Source of the DNA: Spongiibacteraceae bacterium UBA5047
GTDB taxonomy: Bacteria > Pseudomonadota > Gammaproteobacteria > Pseudomonadales > Spongiibacteraceae
Reading direction: 5' to 3'
NCBI GenBank assembly: GCA_002415025.1
Contig: DIBR01000039.1
Span: 26,409 to 51,766, forward strand
DNA length: 25,358 nucleotides
Positions 14,419 to 22,240 of the stretch are shown in pieces. Under the pieces are notes generated by a model. It worked only from the letters and a program-made list of their open reading frames with translations. It made no database searches and had not been told where the DNA came from. Made by a program: the position numbers and the translations under genes. Position 1 is the first letter of the stretch; every line of letters starts with the position of its first letter.

Positions 14419-15129
14419 CTAGTCAAACAATTTGGCGATCAGGACGGGCACGGCGGTTTCTGTTGTGAGAATGCGCTCGCCGATTTGCACGGTTTGCAGC
14501 CCGGCTGCGTTCAGCTTTTCAATTTCGTAGGGAATAAAACCGCCTTCAGGGCCGATGGCAAGCACCGTTGGCATGCATTGGCTTTTGTGCGAGGTGGTTT
14601 CTCCATAAGGGTGCGCCACCAGCGCGCGGGTATTGCGTGCGATTTCCGGCAAGCGGTCTTCTACAAAGGGCTTGAAACGCTTTTCAATCTGAATGTCCGG
14701 CAATGTCGTATCGCCGGCCTGCTGCAAGCCCTGAATAAAATAGGTGAGCAATTTGTCGGGTTCAAGCAGTGGGCTCTGCCAGTAGGATTTCTCGACCCGA
14801 TAGCTGTTCAATAGTATGAGCTTTTGTGCCCCCAGCTCGGCAATTGTACGGCACAGCCTTCGAGCAGCTTTGGGACGGGGCAGAGCCAGTATCACCGTGA
14901 GCGGGAGCTTGGCGGGCGGTGCTTCGGCGCAGTGATACTGCAGTTCGACATGGTCTTTTGCAAGCGTGGTTATCTGTGCGATGCCACGTGCGCCGTTCAC
15001 TATTCCGACCTTGACAGAATCGCCTTCGCACGCGCGGAGAACATCGCGAATATGCAGGAATCTCGCGTCACAAAGCGTTACGCGTTTTCCTGATAGCAGT
15101 TCATCGGCGTGCAGGAGGATAAGGTTCAT
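14419..15129 (-). CDS. rsmE: 16S rRNA (uracil-1498-N3)-methyltransferase RsmE
   Basis: 236 residues, close to the ~243 of E. coli RsmE. The N-terminal PUA-like part has HIRDVLRACEGDSVKVG. The SPOUT C-terminal domain has the trefoil-knot SAM motifs LAIGPEGGFIPYEIE and IGERILTTETA. The enzyme methylates N3 of U1498 in the decoding region of 16S rRNA. ATG 15129 is chosen because family members begin directly with a short strand like MNLILL; the 23 extra residues of the longer frame overlap the end of rimO and look unrelated. The gene starts 19 bp after the rimO stop, forming a two-gene ribosome-modification operon. Confidence 0.94.
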   Translation of the reverse strand: MNLILLHADELLSGKRVTLCDARFLHIRDVLRACEGDSVKVGIVNGARGIAQITTLAKDHVELQYHCAEAPPAKLPLTVILALPRPKAARRLCRTIAELGAQKLILLNSYRVEKSYWQSPLLEPDKLLTYFIQGLQQAGDTTLPDIQIEKRFKPFVEDRLPEIARNTRALVAHPYGETTSHKSQCMPTVLAIGPEGGFIPYEIEKLNAAGLQTVQIGERILTTETAVPVLIAKLFD

Positions 15130-15148
15130 GGCGTGTGGCAGAGCCGCG

Positions 15149-16474
15149 CTAGGCTGCGCTCGGCACTGCCCAGAGGTCATAGTCGTCGGCGCCAACAATG
15201 TCCACTACCAGAGCGTCACCCGGTTGCAGGTCGGTAATGCCGTCCAGATAGACCTTACCGTCAATCTCGGGGGCATCGGCGTAGCAGCGACCAATCGCGC
15301 CTTCCTCGTCAACCTCGTCAATCAACACTTCCAGTTGCTGGCCAATGCGCGCCTGCAGGCGGGCTGCAGAGATTCGCTGCTGGGTTTCCATAAAGCGGTT
15401 CCAGCGATCCTGCTTGATATCATCGGGCACCGGGTCCGGTAGCTCGTTGGCGGTGGCGCCATCTACGGGGGAGTATTGAAAGCAACCCACGCGGTCCAGC
15501 TGGGCTTGTTCCAGCCAGTCGAGCAACATCTGAAAATCCTCTTCGGTCTCGCCGGGAAAGCCAACAATAAAGGTTGAGCGAATGACGAGGTCGGGGCAAA
15601 TGTCGCGCCAGGCCTTGATGCGTTCCAGTGTTTTTTCCTGATTGCCGGGGCGCTTCATCAGTTTCAGCACACGCGGACTGGCATGCTGAAAGGGGATGTC
15701 GAGATAGGGGAGTAATTTGCCCTCGGCCATCAGAGGGATGACCTTGTCGACGTGTGGGTAAGGGTAGACATAGTGCAGTCGTACCCATACGCCCAATTCA
15801 CCCAGAGCGGTTGCCAGATCCAGCACGCGGGTCTCGAGAGCCTGACCGTCAACGAAATCCAGTTTGTATTTCAGATCGACGCCGTAGGCACTGGTGTCCT
15901 GGGAGATAACCAGCAACTCGCGGGTGCCCCGTTCAACCAGTTCTCGCGCTTCGGAGACTACTTCGCCAATGGGCCGGCTCACCAGGTCACCGCGCATTGA
16001 CGGAATAATGCAAAAACTGCAGCGGTGGTTGCAGCCTTCTGAAATTTTCAGGTAGGAATAGTGTCGTGGTGTCAGCTTGATGCTGGGGGTTAAGTCGATA
16101 TGCGGATTATGTTCGCGAGCCTCTTGCGGCACGTACTGGTGCACCGCTCCCACCACCTCTCCATAGGCGGCTGGCCCGCTGACGCTCAATACGCCGGGAT
16201 GGGCTTGCTGAATGGTTTCGGCATCTTTGCCTTTGCCCATGCAGCCGGTCACGATTACCTTGCCGTTTTCCCGCATGGCTTCGTTAATCGCATCCAGCGA
16301 TTCCTGTTTGGCGCTGTCTATAAAGCCGCAGGTGTTAACGACCACAACGTTTGCGTCGTGATAACTAGGCACTATGTCATAGCCATCCATTCGCAATTGC
16401 GTGAGAATGCGCTCTGAGTCGACCAGGGCTTTGGGGCAGCCCAGACTGACGAAGCCGACTTTTGAATTTGCCAT
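15149..16474 (-). CDS. rimO: ribosomal protein S12 (Asp89) methylthiotransferase RimO
   Basis: 441 residues, the same length as E. coli RimO. The N-terminal UPF0004 domain carries its cluster cysteines C13 (LGCPKALVDSE), C49 (NTCGFIDSAKQES) and C78 (TGCMGKG). The radical-SAM core has CxxxCxxC at C148, C152 and C155 (SEGCNHRCSFCIIPSMRG), and a C-terminal TRAM domain follows. RimO adds a methylthio group to the beta-carbon of an aspartate of S12 using two 4Fe-4S clusters. LGCPKALVDSER and CSFCIIPSMRG favour RimO over the tRNA enzyme MiaB. rsmE follows on the same strand. The 95 bp upstream separate it from the divergent lipoprotein gene. Confidence 0.96.
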   Translation of the reverse strand: MANSKVGFVSLGCPKALVDSERILTQLRMDGYDIVPSYHDANVVVVNTCGFIDSAKQESLDAINEAMRENGKVIVTGCMGKGKDAETIQQAHPGVLSVSGPAAYGEVVGAVHQYVPQEAREHNPHIDLTPSIKLTPRHYSYLKISEGCNHRCSFCIIPSMRGDLVSRPIGEVVSEARELVERGTRELLVISQDTSAYGVDLKYKLDFVDGQALETRVLDLATALGELGVWVRLHYVYPYPHVDKVIPLMAEGKLLPYLDIPFQHASPRVLKLMKRPGNQEKTLERIKAWRDICPDLVIRSTFIVGFPGETEEDFQMLLDWLEQAQLDRVGCFQYSPVDGATANELPDPVPDDIKQDRWNRFMETQQRISAARLQARIGQQLEVLIDEVDEEGAIGRCYADAPEIDGKVYLDGITDLQPGDALVVDIVGADDYDLWAVPSAA

Positions 16475-16569
16475 TAGTACCTCGGTATTTGTGCTGGGGT
16501 GGGGTTGGAGTGACCAGCAGGGTCGGCTATTTTACCTGAGTGATGTGATAGCAGCCACAATAAGCAGAA

Positions 16570-17445
16570 ATGGAGAAAAGCAGGGTGTTGGTAAGGTTTT
16601 TAAAGGGTGTTTGCACCCTGATAGTGGTGACGGGTTTAAGTGCCTGCTCATTGTTGACACTGCCCGATGGTCTGGAAACCGCGGAAAAAGGGCAAGAGCA
16701 GCCTGTTCGAGATACCTTTACCCAGCCGCAACTGAGCGTGAGTGCCGAGCAGGCCGTCTCGCTTGATGCCGCTTATGCGCAGCAGCGTCGGGTGGTGCTC
16801 AAGGCCCTTGGTTCACATCCGCCCGGCGGATTCAAGGCCGGATTGACCACGGTGGCCAGCCAGCAGCGCTTCAGCCTCCGTGAGCCTATTGCGGGTGTGT
16901 TGTGGCCGGATAGTGGCATTGCCTATAGCGGTGAAGCGGCGACGATTAACCGTTCACAGTTTCGGCGTCCCATGCTGGAAGTTGAACTGGCCTTTCGGGT
17001 CAATGCCCTGATTCCGGAGCCGTTGGCCGATGTTGCAGAGGTGCACAACGTGATTTCGGAGGTGATGCCGGCCATCGAATTACCCGATCTCGGTTTTGAC
17101 AGTGAGGTGGGTGTTACCGGTGAGGCGGTGGTCGCGGCCAATGCCGGCGCGCGCTATTTTGTGTTTGGTGCCCCGCGCCCGGTGGAGCAGGTTGATGTGA
17201 ATGCCATACGCGCCACGCTGAGTCGTAACGGGGAGCGCGTTCAGCGCGCGGAGGCTACCCAGGTAATGGGCAACCAGTGGCGCGCCCTCTATTGGCTGAT
17301 CAACAACATGGTGTCTGAAGGCTGGGTGATTCAGCCGGGACAAATCTTGTTGACCGGCGCGATGGGGGAGATGCTTCCCCTGGAAACGGGGCTGTATCAG
17401 GCGAAGTTTACCGAGCTGGGGGAGTTGACCCTGCAGGTGGAATAA
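16570..17445 (+). CDS. lipoprotein with 2-keto-4-pentenoate hydratase (FAH-like) domain
   Basis: 291 residues. A lipoprotein signal ends in the lipobox LSAC with Cys26 followed by Ser, which predicts outer-membrane retention. From about residue 60 the chain follows the 2-hydroxypenta-2,4-dienoate hydratase/FAH fold: GGFKAGLTT (K89), LEVELAF (E137, E139), VMPAIELPDLGF (E170), NAGARYFVFG, and GNQWRALYWLINNM to the end. As I recall, the MhpD/HpcG metal ligands are Glu106, Glu108 and Glu139; the E139-E170 spacing of 31 here is identical, so the site looks intact. Normal members are soluble cytosolic enzymes of aromatic meta-cleavage, so an exported, lipid-anchored version is unusual. No meta-cleavage gene lies nearby. 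It is divergent from rimO and convergent with the CULT gene, so no operon informs its role. Confidence 0.8.
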   Translation: MEKSRVLVRFLKGVCTLIVVTGLSACSLLTLPDGLETAEKGQEQPVRDTFTQPQLSVSAEQAVSLDAAYAQQRRVVLKALGSHPPGGFKAGLTTVASQQRFSLREPIAGVLWPDSGIAYSGEAATINRSQFRRPMLEVELAFRVNALIPEPLADVAEVHNVISEVMPAIELPDLGFDSEVGVTGEAVVAANAGARYFVFGAPRPVEQVDVNAIRATLSRNGERVQRAEATQVMGNQWRALYWLINNMVSEGWVIQPGQILLTGAMGEMLPLETGLYQAKFTELGELTLQVE

Positions 17446-17469
17446 AGCGGTTATCTTTGGGTGTCATGG

Positions 17470-17850
17470 TCAACCGCTGATGGCCAGCCGGCTGACGATC
17501 AGGCCAAAAAAACTTTCGCGGTCGGGATTCTCGTAATACCAGCCCATATGTTCGTGGCATTCGCTGCAGGTGGCGTATTGCCAGTAAAAGCTTCTGAACC
17601 AACTGAATGCCGGCGTCGGGTCGCCACTGATGGTGCATCCGGGCGCGGTGTCAAAGCACAGCAGCTGAAAAGTGATGTTGTGAGGGTTAACCACGCGATG
17701 TTGGTGTGAGCCCTGTACCTGACGCTGTGCCTGCTTGTGCGTTATTGGCGACAGGCAGAGGCTGCAGAGAATGTAGTCCTCGGGAGAATGGTCTTCCTCT
17801 TCCAGACATTGATCCAGCCAGGAGGGGAGTATCGTCTCTTCAGCAGGCAT
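17470..17850 (-). CDS. bacterial CULT-domain (cereblon-like) protein
   Basis: 126 residues that are essentially one CULT domain, the ligand-binding domain of eukaryotic cereblon. The four zinc cysteines are C29/C32 (LCSLC) and C95/C98 (CSEC). The aromatic cage is W84 (FSWFRSF), W90 (FYWQY) and W104 with Y106 (HMGWYYE). The end FFGLIVSRL is typical. In the Magnetospirillum protein MsCI4 the cage is, from memory, W79/W85/W99/Y101; the spacings 6, 14 and 2 are identical here. That fold binds uridine-like pyrimidines, cyclic imides and thalidomide. No signal peptide is visible. It is divergent from the methyltransferase operon, 53 bp apart, and converges with the lipoprotein hydratase. The bacterial function is not established. 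It is a stand-alone domain without the Lon-N part of cereblon. Confidence 0.88.
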   Translation of the reverse strand: MPAEETILPSWLDQCLEEEDHSPEDYILCSLCLSPITHKQAQRQVQGSHQHRVVNPHNITFQLLCFDTAPGCTISGDPTPAFSWFRSFYWQYATCSECHEHMGWYYENPDRESFFGLIVSRLAISG

Positions 17851-17903
17851 TGGCTAAAATAGTCCCAATTCAATGGCTCGAACACAGTATAGGATGGCTT
17901 CGT

Positions 17904-18614
17904 TTGTCTCGCCAATTCATCAGTAATACGCTAACGGAGCGCATCGCGGGCTCCATTCGCGGGGCGCGCATACAACAGACCTTACTGCCGCTGGTGCCCG
18001 AAATATCCCTGTTTCTCCTCAATGATGACTATCCGCAGGAGTCGCTTAGTCAGGAAGAAATCCGCTGGCTGATGGACAACCCCGCCTACTGGTGTTTTTG
18101 CTGGGCCAGCGGTCAGGTGTTGGCGCGCTTTATTCTTGACCAGCCCTGTTGGGTGAGAGGCAAACGCGTACTGGATTTTGGCTGTGGGTCGGGAGTGGTA
18201 GCGGTAGCTGCGGCGCTGGCGGGTGCTCGCGAGGTAATCGCCTGCGATTTCGACAGCGACGCCTTGGCAGCCACCGGCGAGAATGCGCGGCTCAATGGAG
18301 TAGGCCTTGAACTTCTGGCAAATGCCAACGATTTGCAGGGCCATTGCGATGTGCTAATTGTAGCTGATGTGCTTTACGACACGGCCAACCTGCCACTGCT
18401 GGCGGAATTTCTTGCGCGCGCTGACGATGTGCTGGTTGCAGATTCGCGTATTCGCGATTTTTCGGAGCCGGGATATGCGCGTATTGGCTTTGAGCGGGCT
18501 TTTACCGTGCCGGACCTGGCTGAATCCGAAGAGTTTTCCAGGGTTAGCCTGTATCATGGCCAACGAGAGAAACTGGCGAGCAAGGCAAGCATCCTTGCAC
18601 CGACGGAGGTGTAA
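17904..18614 (+). CDS. class I SAM methyltransferase, COG3897 (Nnt1/ETF-beta lysine methyltransferase-like)
   Basis: About 236 residues from a TTG start. The family landmark PAYWCFCWASGQVLARF precedes SAM motif I, RVLDFGCGSGVVAV (residues ~88-100). The acidic motif II segment is IACDFDSDALAAT, and the post-II motif is IVADVLYDTANLPLL. These features fit COG3897, whose studied bacterial and mitochondrial members trimethylate ETF-beta lysines; PrmA-like or other protein methylation is the alternative. TTG 17904 is chosen because AGGATGG at 17891-17897 provides a ribosome site and homologs begin near LSRQF. The frame stays open upstream to an ATG at 17706, but that would run across the divergent CULT gene and encodes unrelated residues. 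The stop directly precedes the ATG of the LLM gene. A small hairpin (GCAAGG/CCTTGC, 18580-18598) precedes that gene's ribosome site. Confidence 0.82.
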   Translation: MSRQFISNTLTERIAGSIRGARIQQTLLPLVPEISLFLLNDDYPQESLSQEEIRWLMDNPAYWCFCWASGQVLARFILDQPCWVRGKRVLDFGCGSGVVAVAAALAGAREVIACDFDSDALAATGENARLNGVGLELLANANDLQGHCDVLIVADVLYDTANLPLLAEFLARADDVLVADSRIRDFSEPGYARIGFERAFTVPDLAESEEFSRVSLYHGQREKLASKASILAPTEV

Positions 18615-19544
18615 ATGAGAATCGGCATAAAAATTGGTCTGAGCTCCGGCCCGGAGACGACCGTTGAAAATCTGGTGAACACTGCACAGCAGGTCGAGGC
18701 GAAAGGCTTCGACAGCGTCTGGATGCCGAATATCTTTGGTCTGGACGCGATTTCAACATTGGGGGTTATCGGTTACGGCACCCGCAAAGTCGAACTGGGT
18801 ACCGCAGTCACACCAACGTATCCGCGCCACCCGGTGGCGATGGCGCAGCAGGCGCTGACCACTCAGGCCGCATCCTCCGGACGTCTGGTGCTCGGCATTG
18901 GCCTGTCGCACAAGCTGGTGGTCGAAGATATGTTCGGGTTGAGCTATGACAAGCCTGCTACTCATATGGAAGAGTATGTACAGGTGTTGCAGGCCTTGTT
19001 GACGGGCGAACAGGTTAGTCACCAGGGGGAAGAGTTCAGGGTGAACGCCGGGTTTAAGATTGAAGGCGCCAGCAAACCGCCGGTGATTGTGGCGGCACTT
19101 GGGCCAAGGATGCTGAAAATAGCGGGGCGGCTGGCAGAAGGCACCATTACCTGGATGACCGGCGCGCAAACACTGGCATCGCATATTGTGCCGACGATCA
19201 CGGCGGCCGCCAGTGACGCGGGTAAAGCTCCGCCACGCATCATCGCCGGCTTGCCGGTGGTACTGACTGACAAGCCTGACGAGGTTCGCGAAAAGATTGC
19301 CGAGCAACTGGTCATTTACGGGCAGCTCCCCTCTTATAAAGCCATGCTTGAAAAGGAGGGGGCCAGCACGCCGGCCGATATCGCCCTGGTAGGCAACGAA
19401 GCTGAGTTGCGTCGTCAGATTCAAAGCCTGCGAGATGCCGGTGTGACTGATTTGAACTCAGCGGTTATGTCTTTTGAAGACGGTCAGTTTGAGCGTACCG
19501 TCGATTTTTTGGCGACCGAGCTGACAACGGCAGCGGGCAAGTAG
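18615..19544 (+). CDS. LLM-class flavin/F420-dependent oxidoreductase (TIGR03564-like)
   Basis: 309 residues forming a luciferase-like TIM barrel. Landmarks are GFDSVWMPNIFGLDAIS near residue 35-50, VELGTAVTPTYPRHP, SSGRLVLGIGLSHKLVVE and ASKPPVIVAALGPRMLKIA. These match the LLM family with F420- or FMN-linked monooxygenases and reductases, particularly the MSMEG_4879-like subfamily. Proteobacterial members may use FMN or F420; the cofactor cannot be fixed from sequence. A strong GGAGGTG site at 18605-18611 overlaps the end of the methyltransferase gene, and the stop abuts the GTG of the downstream tetR, so this is the middle gene of a gap-free three-gene operon. The substrate is unknown. Confidence 0.9.
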   Translation: MRIGIKIGLSSGPETTVENLVNTAQQVEAKGFDSVWMPNIFGLDAISTLGVIGYGTRKVELGTAVTPTYPRHPVAMAQQALTTQAASSGRLVLGIGLSHKLVVEDMFGLSYDKPATHMEEYVQVLQALLTGEQVSHQGEEFRVNAGFKIEGASKPPVIVAALGPRMLKIAGRLAEGTITWMTGAQTLASHIVPTITAAASDAGKAPPRIIAGLPVVLTDKPDEVREKIAEQLVIYGQLPSYKAMLEKEGASTPADIALVGNEAELRRQIQSLRDAGVTDLNSAVMSFEDGQFERTVDFLATELTTAAGK

Positions 19545-20189
19545 GTGGCCGGTAAAGCGAAGGAAGATTTGTCGGATACCCGCGAGCGATTGATTCTCAT
19601 GGCCGAGGAACTATTCGCCACGCAGGGTATTGAAGCCGTGTCTCTGAGAGAGATAGCGCGCGCCGGTGGCCAGAAAAATGTGGCGGCCATGCAGTATCAC
19701 TTTGGTGATCGGCAGGGTTTGTTTTCGGCTATTCTGGAATACCGGATGAGCCGCATCGAATTGCTGCGACAGGAGTTGTTGGCTGCCAGCGATGAGCGAG
19801 GCGATGGCAACACACTGCCTTCACTGATCTCATGCCTGGTGTTGCCTTTTGTCGAGCATGTGCGCAATGAAGGCGAGCGCAGTCATTACATTGAGTTTTT
19901 GGCGCGTTTGCAGGTGAGTCACCCGGAGTTTGTCGCCCAGGAGAACGCGGGTAAGCCCTGGCAGGCTAATGTTCTGGAAATCAGTCGACGGTTGCAGGTA
20001 CTCGCCGGCTCCGACTCGATCTCAAGCATCTATCAGCGCCAGCGTATGATGGGAGCCTGCCTGATTCACAGCGTTGCGGAATTTGAGCGGGGTTTGCGCA
20101 GCGGACACTATAGTACAGACGGGCTGGACGCATTTACCGACAATCTGGTGGATGCCCTCTGCGGCATTATTTCAGCACCTTATCGTTAG
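19545..20189 (+). CDS. TetR-family regulator in the methyltransferase-LLM operon
   Basis: 214 residues with an N-terminal TetR helix-turn-helix: RERLILMAEELFATQGIEA, SLREIARAGGQKNVAAMQ and YHFGDRQGLFSAILEYR. The QKNVAAMQYHF form, where many TetR proteins read SKGTLYHYF, recalls PsrA-like regulators of fatty-acid or acyl-CoA metabolism. The C-terminal part has helices suited to ligand binding. The GTG start directly follows the LLM stop TAG, so translation depends on the upstream gene. It probably controls its own operon from the short region 17851-17903, but I found no clear palindrome there. It converges with msbA, with 2 bp between the stop codons. Confidence 0.9.
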   Translation: MAGKAKEDLSDTRERLILMAEELFATQGIEAVSLREIARAGGQKNVAAMQYHFGDRQGLFSAILEYRMSRIELLRQELLAASDERGDGNTLPSLISCLVLPFVEHVRNEGERSHYIEFLARLQVSHPEFVAQENAGKPWQANVLEISRRLQVLAGSDSISSIYQRQRMMGACLIHSVAEFERGLRSGHYSTDGLDAFTDNLVDALCGIISAPYR

Positions 20190-20191
20190 CC

Positions 20192-22024
20192 TCAACTGTT
20201 GTCTTCGAAGCCACGTTCGTACAGGCGCGCGTAGTATTCGTTCAGCGCGAGCAACTCACTGTGGGTGCCGCGTTCAACAATTTCACCTTCGTCCATGACC
20301 AGAATCTGATCCGCAGCAACGATGGTTGATAGCCGGTGCGCGATCACCAATGTAGTACGTGACTTCATAAACTCGGTGAGTGCTTGCTGAATAGCTCGCT
20401 CGGATTCGTTGTCGAGCGCAGAAGTTGCCTCGTCAAGAATCAGCAAAGGGGTATCTTTGAGCAGTGTGCGGGCGATGGCGATGCGCTGCTTTTGTCCGCC
20501 GGAAAGCATAACGCCGCTTTCTCCCACTTGAGTGTCGAAACCTTGCGGTAATTGCTCAATAAATTCCGTTGCGTGCGCGTCGTCGGCCGCTTTGCGAACG
20601 GCATCCATCGTGCCGTCGGCGTTGCAGCCATAAGCTATATTATTCAGGATACTATCGTTAAACAGCACAACGTTTTGGGTAACGATGCCCAGTTGTGCAC
20701 GATAGTCATAAAGATCGTAGTCTTTGATATCCACGCCGTCGACGAGAATACTGCCCTCGCTGTAATCGTAATAGCGTGCTATCAGTGAGGCGAGTGTTGA
20801 CTTGCCGCTACCCGAGCGACCAACCAGCGCAACGACCTGCCCCGGTTGAGCCTTGAAGCTGACACCATTGAGAGCGGGGCGCTCACTGTCGTTGTAACCG
20901 AACTTGAGATCGCGAACCTCTATTTCGCCGCGCAGGTGTTGAATGCGCTTGCTACCGGTATTCACTTCCTGCTCAAGATCCAGAATGGAGAAAATATTGA
21001 TCGCTGCAGCAATGCCTTTCTGGATTGTGGCATTCACACCGGCCAGCTGGCGCACAGGCTTGGGAATCAGGCCAATGGTCGTGATGTAGGCGACGTACTG
21101 CCCGGTTGTCATTTGCGACAGAAATTCCGGGGCCAGTATCAGGAACACAATCGCGCCCATGGCGATCACGATAATCAACTGCATTACCGGTGTGTTGAGA
21201 GCCTGAATTTTTACCATCTTCATTTGTTGGGTATAGTTTTTTTCGTTTACACCCACAAAACGGTCGATTTCGCGCTGTTCGCCGAGAAAGGTTTTTACCA
21301 TGCGGTTGCCGGTGATGGCCTCGGAGCAGACTTGGGTAATATCGGCGATAGAATCCTGTACCTTGCTGCTGAGTTTACGCAGTTTGCGACCAACGCTGTT
21401 GACGATGATGCCGATCAACGGTGCGATTGCGAGGAATATCAGCGTCAATTTCCAGTTCAAATAGAAGGCGTAGGCCAGTAAGCCGATGACAGTAAAGCCC
21501 TCACTTACAAGCGTTTTTAGTGCATCGGTGGCCGCACCGGTTACCATTCCCGTGTTGAAAACCGTACGGGCTATAATCTGACCGCTGTTATTGGTGTCGT
21601 AATATTTGACCGGCAGGCGCATCAAATGCTCGAAAATTTCGGTGCGCAGCATGGTGACGATGCGTGTGCCCACCAGCGCCATAAAGTAACTGCCGAGAAA
21701 GGTGCCTACGCCACGCAGAAGGTAGACCCCGGCAATAGCCGGCGGAATGTAGTAGCGTGCGTCGTGGTCCTTGTTTTCGATGGCATCAACTAGCAGTTCG
21801 AGTAATTTTGCCTGTGCGGGGGTGGTTGCAGCAAAAATCATGTAGCCGACAATGCTGAGCGCAAAAGCCGGAATGAGCGGCTTCAGGTATTTCAGCAGGC
21901 GCATGTATATTTGCCAGCCGTTGTCCAGGTTGTTGATGTTAGTGCTGGTATTGGTGTCTGCCAAAATGATCAATCCCGAGGTGGCTGCGGCAAGTTCCGT
22001 TGCCGCAGTATAGCGTGACGCCAT
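20192..22024 (-). CDS. msbA: lipid A export ATP-binding/permease MsbA
   Basis: A half-transporter of up to 610 residues: an exporter-type membrane domain of six helices (~40-340) and an ABC domain (~370-605). The ABC domain has Walker A GRSGSGKST, signature LSGGQKQR, Walker B LLILDEATSALD and the H-loop VIAHRLST. MsbA flips core lipid A (and phospholipid) across the inner membrane before LPS transport. The start is uncertain. ATG 22024 is only 23 bp from the tRNA 3' end and has a poorly spaced AGG. The in-frame TTG at 21964 would give 590 residues, nearer the 582 of E. coli MsbA. A promoter ahead of tRNA-Arg may drive both. The expected lpxK or kdsB partners are not adjacent. Confidence 0.93.
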   Translation of the reverse strand: MASRYTAATELAAATSGLIILADTNTSTNINNLDNGWQIYMRLLKYLKPLIPAFALSIVGYMIFAATTPAQAKLLELLVDAIENKDHDARYYIPPAIAGVYLLRGVGTFLGSYFMALVGTRIVTMLRTEIFEHLMRLPVKYYDTNNSGQIIARTVFNTGMVTGAATDALKTLVSEGFTVIGLLAYAFYLNWKLTLIFLAIAPLIGIIVNSVGRKLRKLSSKVQDSIADITQVCSEAITGNRMVKTFLGEQREIDRFVGVNEKNYTQQMKMVKIQALNTPVMQLIIVIAMGAIVFLILAPEFLSQMTTGQYVAYITTIGLIPKPVRQLAGVNATIQKGIAAAINIFSILDLEQEVNTGSKRIQHLRGEIEVRDLKFGYNDSERPALNGVSFKAQPGQVVALVGRSGSGKSTLASLIARYYDYSEGSILVDGVDIKDYDLYDYRAQLGIVTQNVVLFNDSILNNIAYGCNADGTMDAVRKAADDAHATEFIEQLPQGFDTQVGESGVMLSGGQKQRIAIARTLLKDTPLLILDEATSALDNESERAIQQALTEFMKSRTTLVIAHRLSTIVAADQILVMDEGEIVERGTHSELLALNEYYARLYERGFEDNS

Positions 22025-22047
22025 ACCTGGCCACGAATGTAGTAAAT

Positions 22048-22124
22048 TGGTGCCCCGATCAGGATTCGAACCTGAGACCTGTCCCTTAGGAGGGGACCGC
22101 GCTATCCAGCTGTGCCATCGGGGC
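22048..22124 (-). tRNA. tRNA-Arg, anticodon CCT (reads AGG)
   Basis: The 77-nt minus-strand sequence folds as a cloverleaf: acceptor GCCCCGA/TCGGGGC, a D arm with GCAC...GCGC (one mismatch), anticodon stem GTCCC/GGGAC around CTCCTAA (anticodon CCT at 22090-22088), T arm TCAGG-TTCGAAT-CCTGA, discriminator A and an encoded CCA at the 3' end. It decodes the rare arginine codon AGG. msbA follows immediately. Confidence 0.95.
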
Positions 22125-22138
22125 GCACAAAGGCGGCT

Positions 22139-22167
22139 ATTCTAGCTTGTGCGTTGCCTCAAACCAA
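22139..22167 (-). promoter_or_regulatory. promoter of tRNA-Arg (and possibly msbA)
   Basis: On the minus strand, TTGGTT (22167-22162) is followed by a 17-bp spacer and TAGAAT (22144-22139, 5 of 6 to TATAAT). The start point would fall near 22132, leaving a 5' leader of about 8 nt before the mature tRNA. No terminator is visible between the tRNA and msbA. Confidence 0.55.
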
Positions 22168-22240
22168 CCGTGCGGGGCGGTTGAAGAGGAATACGGGCTG
22201 AGCGCATCCGATAATTCGTACCATTGCTGTTAAGGAGCAC

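Noticed and set aside
17706..17903. N-terminal extension of the methyltransferase gene back to ATG 17706
   Set aside because: It would overlap most of the divergent CULT gene on the other strand, its residues do not resemble the family, and TTG 17904 has a well-placed AGGATGG site.
18580..18598. GCAAGG/CCTTGC hairpin as a terminator after the methyltransferase gene
   Set aside because: The stem is only 6 bp, lies inside the coding end, has no U-tract and directly precedes the ribosome site of the abutting LLM gene; at most it could modulate translation.
22048..22124. tRNA-Arg(CCT) as the attachment site of an integrated island
   Set aside because: No duplicate of the tRNA 3' end was found in the window, no integrase is present, and the side next to the 3' end is occupied by msbA.
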